From an uncultured Oscillospiraceae bacterium (GTDB lineage: Bacteria > Bacillota > Clostridia > Oscillospirales > Acutalibacteraceae): DNA of 16,923 nt. Position numbers and translations under genes: made by a program. The DNA lies in the NCBI GenBank assembly GCA_900546265.1, contig URCA01000055.1:1-16923 (forward strand), written 5' to 3'. A model generated the notes under the pieces. The model worked only from the letters and a program-made list of their open reading frames with translations. It was not told the origin of the DNA and made no database searches. Shown here one piece after another: positions 1-6,299 of this stretch; the first letter of the stretch is position 1, and each line of letters opens with the position of its first letter.

Positions 1-18
1 CGTGTGCTCTTCCGATCT
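1..18. other. Illumina sequencing adapter remnant (not genomic)
   Basis: The first 18 bases, CGTGTGCTCTTCCGATCT, are identical to the 3' end of the Illumina TruSeq/multiplexing read-2 adapter. Read on the minus strand they extend the gyrB reading frame with the telltale residues RSEEHT, which are not gyrase sequence. The genomic sequence therefore begins at about base 19, and the left end is a contig end. Confidence 0.95.
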
Positions 19-339
19 GGTGGGGATCCCCAGCTTTTCGTTCATGCCCACCGGGATGCCCCGGCCATTGTCCCGCACCGACACGATGTTCCCCGGCAGC
101 ACATCCACCTCGATATGGGTGCAGTAACCCGCCAGAGCCTCGTCGATGGAGTTATCCACGATCTCATATACCAGATGATGCAGCCCCCGCGGCCCGGTGG
201 AGCCGATATACATGCCCGGGCGCTTGCGGACGGCTTCCAGCCCCTCCAGCACCTGGATTTGGCTTTCGTCATACGGGGTGTTTTCAGGGCGCACCATGCT
301 GTTTTCCAGTTCCAAATCCATGTCCATCTCTGTACTCAT
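19..339 (-). CDS. gyrB: DNA gyrase subunit B, N-terminal fragment
   Basis: This is the amino-terminal 107 codons of the ATPase subunit of DNA gyrase, the type II topoisomerase that introduces negative supercoils. The fragment contains the GHKL ATP-binding region: the RKRPGMYIGSTGPRGLHHLVYE segment, the motif EIVDNSIDEALAG with the ATP/Mg-coordinating Asn, and the DNGRGIPVG glycine motif. The start at 339 is preceded by GGAGG about 12 bases upstream; a nearer ATG is out of frame. The gene is cut by the assembly edge, and the adapter at 1-18 continues the frame artificially. It follows remB by 35 bp on the same strand, which is the Bacillus-type order remB-gyrB. The remainder of the protein, including the TOPRIM domain, is not present here. 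Confidence 0.95.
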
Positions 340-374
340 TCTGGGTCATTGCCTCCGTTTTCCGTTAATTTGCG

Positions 375-647
375 TCAGATGTTGGCGATATCCTCGATGA
401 ACCCGGTGCGTTTGAGCAGGGTGGAGGAGGAAATCTGCGATATATAAACAGTTTCGCCGTGTTTTTTGTCCATGCAGACCACAAAAGACTTGGGCAGCTC
501 CATCGACACGTTGAATATCCGCCCGCCCTTCTGGGCATCCGATAAAAACCGGCGGGTGTGCTTGGAAATGGTGGCGTTCTCCATGTCGAAAATGCCCACG
601 ATCTCGTCCAGACGGACCACCGTGTCCTGTCCCAGATGCAGATACAT
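375..647 (-). CDS. remB: DUF370 / RemB-like regulatory protein
   Basis: A 90-residue protein of the DUF370 family, called YaaB or RemB in Bacillus subtilis, where it sits between recF and gyrB exactly as here. RemB is described as an extracellular-matrix regulatory protein; its paralogue RemA is a DNA-binding activator. What I see is the family's typical opening (MYLHLGQDTVVRLDEIVGIF), a central DMENATISKHTRRFL segment and a small compact protein with no membrane segment. The ATG at 647 is preceded by GGAGGAGG at good spacing. Family and position are secure. The role in this organism is inference, because matrix genes may not exist outside Bacillus relatives. Confidence 0.88.
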   Translation of the reverse strand: MYLHLGQDTVVRLDEIVGIFDMENATISKHTRRFLSDAQKGGRIFNVSMELPKSFVVCMDKKHGETVYISQISSSTLLKRTGFIEDIANI

Positions 648-695
648 GCCTGTTGCCTCCTCCCCAAAGCCGGTATGGTATTGGCTAAAACGGCA

Positions 696-1799
696 CTACC
701 CGTCCGGCGTCAGGATTCCGTCCTGCATCCGGAAGGCCCGACCTCCGTCCAGCCGCCGCACCGCGCCCGGATCGCAGCAGGTGATGAACACCTGCCAGCC
801 GTGAATGTGGTTGAGTATATAGTCCTGCCGGGACAAATCCAGTTCGCTCATCACGTCGTCGAGCAGGGCGACGGGCTGTTCCCCCGTCACCTCCCGCAGC
901 ACCGACGCCTCGGCCAGCTTGAGGGCCAGCACAGCGGAGCGCTGCTGGCCCTGGGAACCATAGGACCGGGCGGACAAGCCCCGAATCTGCACCAGAAGAT
1001 CCGCGCGATGAGGTCCCGCGGTGGTGAACCCAGCGGCCAAATCCGCATATCGGGTCTCCCGAAGCCGCTCCAGCAGCCGGGCGGCCGCCTGGCCGCTGTC
1101 CATCCCGTCCTCACCCCCATCGTCGTGCATCGCGACGGAAAAGCTCTCCCGGCCGGCCGACAGCCCGTCATAAATGGCGGCGGCCACCGGCTGGATTTTC
1201 CGCACATAGGCCCGCCTGGCCAGCAGAAGCCGGGCGCCGATGCGGGCCAGCCTGTCATCCCAGACATCCAGCAGCTCCCCCGGCCGGGCGCCGGTCTGCC
1301 GCGCGTTCTTGAGCAGGGCGTTGCGCTGGGCCAGGGTCCGGGAATACTCGGACAGGGACGCGATATATCCCGGGCGCAGCTGGCAATAGGCCGCATCCAG
1401 AAACCGCCGCCGTTCCTCCGGCCCGTCCTTGATGAGGGACAAATGGGCCGGCGAAAACACCACGGCGCAGAACCGGCCGGCCAGCCGGGAGGGGCTGGGC
1501 TGCGGGATGCCGCCAATGGAGGCGGCCCGCCGCTTCTGGATAGTAATCGCCGCCTCCTGCGCTCGATCTTCAGCGGTAAACTCCAGGCGCAGCGCGGCCT
1601 TGTCCGCCGCAAAGCCCTTCATTTCCCCGTCCCGCGCCCCCCGGAAGCTCCGCCCGCCGGTGAACAGCCAAAGGGCCTCCAGCAGATTGGTTTTTCCCTG
1701 GCCATTATCGCCGTAAACAATATTGACGCCCTCTGAGGGCCGGAATTCCCCGGCCTTCAGATTGCGGAAGCCCTCGTATTCCAGTCGGTCGGCTTTCAT
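696..1799 (-). CDS. recF: DNA replication and repair protein RecF
   Basis: RecF is an SMC-like ATPase that, with RecO and RecR, loads RecA onto gapped DNA during recombinational repair. The 367-residue length is normal. The Walker A motif GDNGQGKT is at residues 30-37, the ABC-type signature region SYGSQGQQRSAVLALKLAE lies in the C-terminal third, and the Walker B/D-loop is PVALLDDVMSELD. Its ATG overlaps the stop codon of yaaA by 4 bp (ATGA), so the two are probably translationally coupled. It ends 48 bp before remB. This is the standard dnaA-dnaN-yaaA-recF cluster of Bacillota. Confidence 0.97.
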   Translation of the reverse strand: MKADRLEYEGFRNLKAGEFRPSEGVNIVYGDNGQGKTNLLEALWLFTGGRSFRGARDGEMKGFAADKAALRLEFTAEDRAQEAAITIQKRRAASIGGIPQPSPSRLAGRFCAVVFSPAHLSLIKDGPEERRRFLDAAYCQLRPGYIASLSEYSRTLAQRNALLKNARQTGARPGELLDVWDDRLARIGARLLLARRAYVRKIQPVAAAIYDGLSAGRESFSVAMHDDGGEDGMDSGQAAARLLERLRETRYADLAAGFTTAGPHRADLLVQIRGLSARSYGSQGQQRSAVLALKLAEASVLREVTGEQPVALLDDVMSELDLSRQDYILNHIHGWQVFITCCDPGAVRRLDGGRAFRMQDGILTPDG

Positions 1800-2017
1800 G
1801 CGGACACTTCGATCTCCTGTCCGGTCTCGGGCAGGGCCGCCACGTCGCCCGGCCGCATCTTTTTCCCCCGCAGCAGGCAGGGCTCGCCGTTTACCTGCAC
1901 GCGGCCGCTTTGAATGATCACCTTGGCCTGCCCGCCGGTGGGTACGGCCCCGGCCAGCTTGAGCAATGCGTCCAACCGGATAAACTCCGTATCGATGGCG
2001 ATGACTTCCCGGCTCAT
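1796..2017 (-). CDS. yaaA: S4-domain RNA-binding protein YaaA (RlbA-like)
   Basis: A 73-residue protein made almost entirely of an S4 RNA-binding domain: FIRLDALLKLAGAVPTGGQAKVIIQSGRVQVNGE, followed by RGKKMRPGDVAAL. Members of this family between dnaN and recF are known as YaaA or RlbA in Bacillus and are linked to ribosome or structured-RNA binding; the exact function is not well defined. It overlaps dnaN by 4 bp upstream and recF by 4 bp downstream (ATGA at both joints), indicating coupled translation. The name is shared with an unrelated Escherichia coli gene. Confidence 0.9.
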   Translation of the reverse strand: MSREVIAIDTEFIRLDALLKLAGAVPTGGQAKVIIQSGRVQVNGEPCLLRGKKMRPGDVAALPETGQEIEVSA

Positions 2018-3117
2018 TTCTTCAGCCTCACGGGCAGCACCAGGAAGAGGAAGGATTCGCCGGTGACCGGCAGCACCTTCATGGGGGACAGCGGCCCTCC
2101 CAGTTCGATGCGTACCTCGTCGGTTTCGCAGTTTTTCAGGGCGTCCAACAGGAATCGGCTGTTAAAGCCCATTTCCTCTCCATTGCCCTGCAAATCAGCG
2201 GCGATCCGGTCGCTGGCGCTTCCTAGCGGGGTGGTGCAGGAGACCAGGATATGGCCGTCCTTGAACTCACAGATAAGGGGGGATTTCAGCCGGTCGTTAA
2301 TCACCAGGGAGGTGCGTTCCACCGCGTCCATCAGCGCCCGGGTCTTGACCCGGATGGTGGTGTTCACCTGCTGGGGAATGGCCTTTTGATAGGCGAGGAA
2401 TTCCCCGTCCAGCAGCCGGGAAATCACGTTGTAGCCGCTGATTTCCAGCACGATATGCCGCCGGCCGACCGACAGGGCCATGGGTTTGTCCTCATCGGCC
2501 AGCAGCTTGAGTATTTCCTGCAGGGTTTTGCCGGGCACCACGAAGCTGGCGGTCTCCGGGCTTTTGATTTCTTCGCAGCGCATGGCCAGACGGGAGCCAT
2601 CCACCGAAACCAGCCGGAGGCTGTCGGGTTCGATTTCGAACTTGGTGCCGGTGTGTATCGGCCGGGGATCATTGGGGGCCGCCACGGCGAAAATAGTCTG
2701 GCGGATCATGCTTTTCAGCGTGTTCTGCGGCAGGGTAAAGGAGGCCCCGTCGTCCACCGAGGGGATCTCCGGGTATTCGCTGGCCGAAATCCCCATAATG
2801 GTGAATTCGGTGACGTCGCTTTGAATGGTGGTGTTAAATCGCTCGTCGGAGGTGAGCGTCACTCTATCCCCCGGCAGCTTGCGCACGATTTCACCGAACA
2901 GCTTGGCGGTGAGCACAATTTCTCCCGGCTGGCGGACATCGGCGTCGATGGTGGTGGTGATCCCGAGATCGAGATCGAAGCCAGCCAGGAACAGGCTGCT
3001 TCCGGCGGCCCGCAGTAGGATGCCCTCAAGGGCGGGCAGGGTGGATTTGCCGGAGACGGCGCGTTGCACGTTGCCGACGGCGTCGATGAGTGCTTGCTTG
3101 TCACAGATGATGTTCAT
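2014..3117 (-). CDS. dnaN: DNA polymerase III beta subunit (sliding clamp)
   Basis: A 367-residue protein that matches the beta clamp, the ring that tethers DNA polymerase III to DNA and recruits partners such as MutS and Hda/YabA-type regulators. Supporting features are the N-terminal MNIICDKQALIDAVGNVQRAVSGKSTLPALEGILL, the three-domain length, and the C-terminal partner-binding region ending in LPVTGESFLFLVLPVRLKK. The ATG at 3117 has an AAAGGA ribosome binding site about 9 bases upstream. The gene lies directly next to the oriC unwinding region. I could not find a convincing promoter of its own between 3118 and 3570, so it may be read from the dnaA promoter through oriC. Confidence 0.97.
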   Translation of the reverse strand: MNIICDKQALIDAVGNVQRAVSGKSTLPALEGILLRAAGSSLFLAGFDLDLGITTTIDADVRQPGEIVLTAKLFGEIVRKLPGDRVTLTSDERFNTTIQSDVTEFTIMGISASEYPEIPSVDDGASFTLPQNTLKSMIRQTIFAVAAPNDPRPIHTGTKFEIEPDSLRLVSVDGSRLAMRCEEIKSPETASFVVPGKTLQEILKLLADEDKPMALSVGRRHIVLEISGYNVISRLLDGEFLAYQKAIPQQVNTTIRVKTRALMDAVERTSLVINDRLKSPLICEFKDGHILVSCTTPLGSASDRIAADLQGNGEEMGFNSRFLLDALKNCETDEVRIELGGPLSPMKVLPVTGESFLFLVLPVRLKK

Positions 3118-3156
3118 ATACGCGAGTCCTTTCCGTTGGATGATTCGTACGCGCTA

Positions 3157-3202
3157 ATCATAAAAAATCAATCTTTATGAAAATAGTCGTAGTAGTAGGG
3201 GC
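3157..3202 (-). other. DNA unwinding element with DnaA-trio
   Basis: On the plus strand, triplets TAG-TCG-TAG-TAG-TAG occupy 3184-3198, preceded by the AT-rich 3157-3183 and followed by GGGC and a DnaA-box-like site. Four of five triplets match the DnaA-trio consensus (3'-GAT-5', read as TAG 5' to 3'). This element lets DnaA load on one strand and open the duplex away from the boxes, here toward dnaN. Confidence 0.85.
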
Positions 3203-3517
3203 TGTGGAATTGGTGGAAAACCCCCGCCGCACCGCGAAACGGGCCGGTTTTTTCTTTATCCGCCGGTGAAGAAGCCGGGGGATGTTTTGGTGGACAAGTG
3301 GAAACGGGTTTTTCCTCTTCACCATCTGGTGGAAGCCGGGTGGTGGAATGTGGAAAACTCTGTGGGAAAGGTGGAGAAGTCCGAGGCGCTTCCTTTCCCC
3401 GTTGATCACCGTGGATGGTGGAAAAGAGGAGAACTTCCCGTGATCAGCCGGTGGGAACCGGGTGGGATCTCGGTGGAAACTGGCCGAAAAACGACCGCCG
3501 GCCGCTGATGTGGAAAG
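3203..3517 (+). repeat. Array of about 15 DnaA-box-like 9-mers, all in one orientation
   Basis: Sites begin at 3203, 3212, 3289, 3297, 3328, 3342, 3349, 3361, 3370, 3410, 3417, 3450, 3461, 3472 and 3509, all reading KGTGGRAAN-like on the plus strand (for example GGTGGAAAA at 3212 and 3417, TGTGGAAAA at 3349). The textbook DnaA box in this orientation is TGTGGATAA; no exact copy occurs here. A possible degenerate box in the opposite orientation is TTATCCGCC at 3256. Several copies abut or overlap. DnaA is the natural binder given the position. Confidence 0.82.
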
Positions 3518-3570
3518 CTTTTCTCATTTTCCGTCCATATAATAAGGATTATATAAAGAAGGCGGACGCC

Positions 3571-4902
3571 TTACTTTTCGCTGATGTTTTTGATGATATC
3601 GCCCACCATGCCCTTGAAGGAGGAATCCTTGGCCATCCGGCTCTCCACCTTTTGGATGGCGTAGACGATGGTGGAGTGATCCCGGGTGCCGAACTCCTCC
3701 CCAATGGCCTTCATGGGCAGGCCGGTGATGCTGCGCACCACATAGGCGGCCACCTGCCGGGCCTGGGAAATAGGGGCCGACCGTTTAGTGGATCGAATAT
3801 CCTCCGGCGTCACCGTCATGGTGCGGGCCACCTCGTTGATGATCCGCTCCACGGTGATGGGAACAGGCTGGCTGTCGTTGCGGATGTCGCGTATGGCGTT
3901 TTGTGCGGTGACCAGCGTGGGCTGTTCGCCCGCGAGCAGATACTGGGCCCGCATGCATTTGACCGCGCCCTCCAGCTGCCGGACGTTACTTTTGAGCTGG
4001 CCCGCAATGTACTCCGCGATGTCGTCGGTGATGGGAATATCCAGCAGCTGGGCCTTGCGGCGGATGATGGCGATGCGGGTTTCCAAATCCGGCGGCTGAA
4101 TATCGGCGAGCAGGCCCATTTCGAACCGGGTGCGCAGCCGTTCCTCCAGGGTGGCGATTTCCCGCGGCGGCCGGTCGGAGGTCAGGACGATCTGCTTGTT
4201 GGCCTGATGGAGGGCGTCGAAGGTGTGGAAGAATTCCTCCTGGGTGCTGACCTTGCCGGAAATGAACTGGATGTCGTCGATCAGCAGCACGTCGACCTGC
4301 CGGTATTTGGCCCGGAACTCCATGGTCTGGCCTTTTTGGATGGCCTCGATCAGCTCATTGGCCATGTATTCGCCCTTGGTAAACAGGATGTTGGCCGCCG
4401 GCGAGTTTTTCCGGATCTCGTTGCAGATGGCGTAAAGCAGGTGGGTTTTCCCCAGGCCAGAGCCGCCGTAGATAAACAGCGGGTTGTAATAGCCGGCCGG
4501 CTTGCTGGCCACCGCCTGGGAGGCGGCGTGGGCGAATTTGTTGGAGGAGCCCACCACGAAGTTTTCAAAGGAGTAGTCCTGATCGGTGCTGCCGTCGAAC
4601 AGGTTGCCGGAGGCTGGGGGCGGCGCGGCGGCCGTGGTTTTTTCCAAATCTTCCCCCGAGACGATTTTCAGCCCGAGCGGAATGCCCAGCACATTTTCAA
4701 ACGCGTCCTTCAGCTTGTCCGCGTAATGCTCGCTGACGATTTTCTTCTGGAAGTTGGTGTGAACGAACACCACCACCTCGCCGTCTTCGATGGTGCGCGG
4801 CTCGATGCAGGTAATCCACACATTGTAGGCCACCTCGCTGATATCGTCCAAATTGTGCAGATAGTCGAGGATGCCCGACCAGACTTCCTTGATGGTTTCC
4901 AT
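3571..4902 (-). CDS. dnaA: Chromosomal replication initiator protein DnaA
   Basis: The AAA+ ATPase that binds DnaA boxes, opens oriC and loads the replicative helicase. With the ATG at 4902 it has 443 residues, a normal length. Domain I occupies about residues 1-85, a short Ala/Pro linker follows, the AAA+ domain III has Walker A GGSGLGKT (146-153), Walker B LLIDD (206-210) and the RLRTRF region (255-260), and domain IV carries the DNA-binding TRDHSTIVYA helix (406-415). An in-frame TTG at 4911 is possible, but AAGGAG would then sit only 2 bases away; for the ATG at 4902 the spacing is 11 bases, with a nearer GGAG as well, so I prefer 4902. It is transcribed toward oriC from the promoter at 5015-5043, as in B. 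subtilis. Confidence 0.97.
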   Translation of the reverse strand: METIKEVWSGILDYLHNLDDISEVAYNVWITCIEPRTIEDGEVVVFVHTNFQKKIVSEHYADKLKDAFENVLGIPLGLKIVSGEDLEKTTAAAPPPASGNLFDGSTDQDYSFENFVVGSSNKFAHAASQAVASKPAGYYNPLFIYGGSGLGKTHLLYAICNEIRKNSPAANILFTKGEYMANELIEAIQKGQTMEFRAKYRQVDVLLIDDIQFISGKVSTQEEFFHTFDALHQANKQIVLTSDRPPREIATLEERLRTRFEMGLLADIQPPDLETRIAIIRRKAQLLDIPITDDIAEYIAGQLKSNVRQLEGAVKCMRAQYLLAGEQPTLVTAQNAIRDIRNDSQPVPITVERIINEVARTMTVTPEDIRSTKRSAPISQARQVAAYVVRSITGLPMKAIGEEFGTRDHSTIVYAIQKVESRMAKDSSFKGMVGDIIKNISEK

Positions 4903-4991
4903 TCTCTCCAAAACTCCTTATCGCAGTCCGCACTCAGCGGTAAAATCGTCCGCGCGCTCGACCCGTCGGAGGGACGGATCGCCTGTCAGCC

Positions 4992-5000
4992 GGTTCCACA
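4992..5000 (-). promoter_or_regulatory. DnaA-box-like site in the dnaA leader
   Basis: On the minus strand this reads TGTGGAACC, matching the first six bases of the TGTGGAAAA variant common in the oriC array. It lies about 15 bases downstream of the predicted dnaA -10 element, close to the expected transcription start, so it could serve DnaA autoregulation. A single 9-mer is weak evidence. Confidence 0.4.
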
Positions 5001-5014
5001 CAGGGTTACATTTA

Positions 5015-5043
5015 ATTGTAGCATAAACGGCCGCGATTTTCAA
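5015..5043 (-). promoter_or_regulatory. dnaA promoter
   Basis: On the minus strand: -35 TTGAAA (5043-5038), a 17-bp spacer, -10 TACAAT (5020-5015). This is a good housekeeping-sigma promoter about 110 bases upstream of the dnaA start. Confidence 0.8.
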
Positions 5044-5235
5044 CGATTTCGGGACGAGTATTTCGAAAAAAGCATTTTTGCCAAAAGCGCGAAAATACCC
5101 CCTTTAAAGCCACAGGAGGGGCATTGTACGCCGCGTGCGGCGGGGCGATAACCACTAGATGTAGGGGCTGCCTGTCCGGCGGACACAACGCGGCAAAAAA
5201 ATCGGCAAAAAGGCGGGTTCCCACGCATTTTCGCC

Positions 5236-5265
5236 TTGACTTTTGCCTGGCATTGGGTATATAAT
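5236..5265 (+). promoter_or_regulatory. rpmH promoter
   Basis: -35 TTGACT (5236-5241), an 18-bp spacer, -10 TATAAT (5260-5265). It gives rpmH a GC-rich leader of about 150 bases. Confidence 0.85.
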
Positions 5266-5425
5266 ATATCCTCGCAAGGCTATTGCGGGGGGTTCCCCCT
5301 GCCGGAAACACGGCGCCGGGTATTTCGGCGCGGCTGTTTGCCGGCCTCTATCTTCAGAATAGCCCGTCCTCCGCCCACCCCGCGGGGACGTGCTCATGAT
5401 ACCCAGCCCGAAAGGAGGAGGACAC

Positions 5426-5560
5426 ATGCTTCGTACGTATCAGCCCAAGAAGCGGCATCGTAAAATGGAACATGGTTTCCGCAAGAGAATGGCAACCGCC
5501 AACGGCCGTAAGGTTCTGGCCCGCAGAAGACAAAAGGGAAGAAAACGCCTGAGCTACTAA
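5426..5560 (+). CDS. rpmH: 50S ribosomal protein L34
   Basis: A 44-residue, very basic protein beginning MLRTYQPKKRHRKMEHGFRKRM and ending GRKRLSY, diagnostic of ribosomal protein L34 of the large subunit. The family length is 44-46 residues. AAAGGAGGAGG lies just upstream of the ATG at 5426. It has its own promoter and is followed at once by an intrinsic terminator or attenuator, then rnpA, the near-universal rpmH-rnpA pairing. Confidence 0.98.
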   Translation: MLRTYQPKKRHRKMEHGFRKRMATANGRKVLARRRQKGRKRLSY

Positions 5561-5588
5561 AAGAGGCCACCTCGTGTGGCTTTTTTTT
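5561..5588 (+). terminator. Hairpin plus T8 between rpmH and rnpA
   Basis: Stem GCCAC/GTGGC (5566-5570 with 5576-5580), 5-base loop, followed by eight T. Flanking A/G bases can extend the stem by pairing with the T run. It lies directly after the rpmH stop codon and probably terminates part of the transcripts, so that L34 is made in excess over the RNase P protein. Confidence 0.8.
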
Positions 5589-5656
5589 GTAGGCGCAGGC
5601 CGCGGCGGGACAGGCATCGTCCCGCTTTCTCACGCTGCAAAAGTGGAATGGTGGCC

Positions 5657-5992
5657 ATGACGAAATTTGCCGTACTGCATACCAACAAGGATTTCCGCAC
5701 GCTCTACTACCGCGGGAAATCCCAGGTTCATCCCGGACTGGTGACCTATGTGCGCCGCAACCGTCTGGGGATCCCCCGGGCCGGCATCACCGCCAGCAAA
5801 AAGCTGGGCAACGCCGTGCAGCGCAACCGCTGCCGCCGGGTCATCCGGGAGGCCTATCGCGGGCTGGTCCCCGCGGTGCAGGGGGGCTGGGATTTGGTGT
5901 TCGTTGCCCGCAGCCGGACGCTGCATATGAAAAGCACCGAGGTGCGCCGGGTGATGGAAGCGCACCTGAAAAAGGCGGGCGTCCTTCTCTGA
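5657..5992 (+). CDS. rnpA: Ribonuclease P protein component
   Basis: A 111-residue basic protein that partners the RNase P RNA in maturing tRNA 5' ends. The signature RNR motif is seen in KKLGNAVQRNRCRRVIREAYR, with the preceding GITASKKLG strand and the family's normal length. I chose the ATG at 5657 (MTKFAVLHTNKDFRTLYYRG). Other in-frame starts at 5648 (ATG) and 5576 (GTG, inside the terminator) are less likely, and ribosome binding sites are weak for all of them. The 3' end overlaps a small inverted repeat GGGCGT/ACGCCC around the stop codon. Confidence 0.95.
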   Translation: MTKFAVLHTNKDFRTLYYRGKSQVHPGLVTYVRRNRLGIPRAGITASKKLGNAVQRNRCRRVIREAYRGLVPAVQGGWDLVFVARSRTLHMKSTEVRRVMEAHLKKAGVLL

Positions 5993-6018
5993 ACGCCCGT
6001 TTACGGGATTTAACCGCT

Positions 6019-6282
6019 ATGAAAAAGCTGCTCATCGCGCTGATTCGGTTTTATCAGCGCCACATTTCTGCGAACACCCCGCCGGTCTGCCGCTTTACGC
6101 CCACCTGCTCGGCATACGCCATAGAAGCGCTGGAGCGCTTTGGCGTTCTGAAAGGCACCGGTCTCGCAGTGTGGCGCATTCTGCGCTGCAATCCCTGGGG
6201 AGGCCACGGCTATGATCCGGTGCCGGAGAAGAAAGGCCGGAAGAGCCCGCCGTCTCCCCCGGATCCCGACGACCAAGACTGA
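6019..6282 (+). CDS. yidD: Membrane protein insertion efficiency factor YidD
   Basis: An 87-residue protein of the YidD family, a small membrane-associated factor that helps YidC-dependent insertion. The family block is complete: LIRFYQRHISANTPPVCRFTPTCSAYAIEALERFG, then RILRCNPWGGHGYDPVP, with the conserved Cys residues. The C-terminus is a short Pro/Lys/Asp tail. It starts 26 bp after rnpA with only a weak ribosome binding site and ends 17 bp before yidC, in the usual rnpA-yidD-yidC order. Confidence 0.96.
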   Translation: MKKLLIALIRFYQRHISANTPPVCRFTPTCSAYAIEALERFGVLKGTGLAVWRILRCNPWGGHGYDPVPEKKGRKSPPSPPDPDDQD

Positions 6283-6299
6283 AAGGACATGGAGCTTGT

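Larger units (their letters stand above)
3118..3570. other. oriC: Chromosomal replication origin (oriC), dnaA-dnaN intergenic region
   Basis: This 453-bp gap has no gene and carries the parts expected of a Bacillota origin. An AT-rich stretch (3157-3186) beside dnaN is followed by a TAG-rich triplet run (3184-3198), a GGGC block (3199-3202), two abutting DnaA-box-like 9-mers (3203-3220) and then a long array of similar 9-mers up to 3517. The arrangement AT-rich / DnaA-trio / GC / box is the basal unwinding system described for B. subtilis oriC, which also lies between dnaA and dnaN. Gene strand switches from minus to plus across this neighbourhood, as expected at an origin. Unwinding has not been shown here; the call rests on composition and order. 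Confidence 0.9.
4903..5425. other. dnaA-rpmH divergent intergenic region
   Basis: This 520-bp region has no credible gene. It holds two divergent promoters (dnaA at 5015-5043, rpmH at 5236-5265), one DnaA-box-like site (4992-5000), and a structured rpmH leader with small inverted repeats such as CGCAA/TTGCG around 5272-5286 and the palindrome CCCCGCGGGG around 5377-5386. Unlike the dnaN side it has no box array. Confidence 0.7.

Noticed and set aside
152..160. DnaA-box-like TTATCCACG
   Set aside because: It encodes the conserved VDN of the gyrB ATP-binding motif; a single coding coincidence.
558..1736. Long open frame on the plus strand opposite recF (392 codons)
   Set aside because: It is antisense to recF, rich in Gly/Pro/Arg/His as expected for a shadow frame in high-GC DNA, with no ribosome binding site or family resemblance.
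3158..3409. Small open frame (83 codons) on the minus strand within oriC
   Set aside because: It has no ribosome binding site, overlaps the unwinding element and box array, and its sequence is dictated by the repeats.
4955..4985. Inverted repeat CCGTC/GACGG downstream of the dnaA promoter
   Set aside because: Only 5 bp of stem in GC-rich DNA, with no T run; likely chance, although it lies in the dnaA leader.
3415..5151. Open frame of 578 codons opposite dnaA
   Set aside because: It runs through the oriC repeats and antisense to dnaA, which has all its motifs. Composition is typical of a shadow frame.
5965..6006. Inverted repeat GGGCGT/ACGCCC at the rnpA stop, considered as a terminator
   Set aside because: A short stem with a 10-base loop and no T run follows, and yidD has no promoter of its own in the gap.
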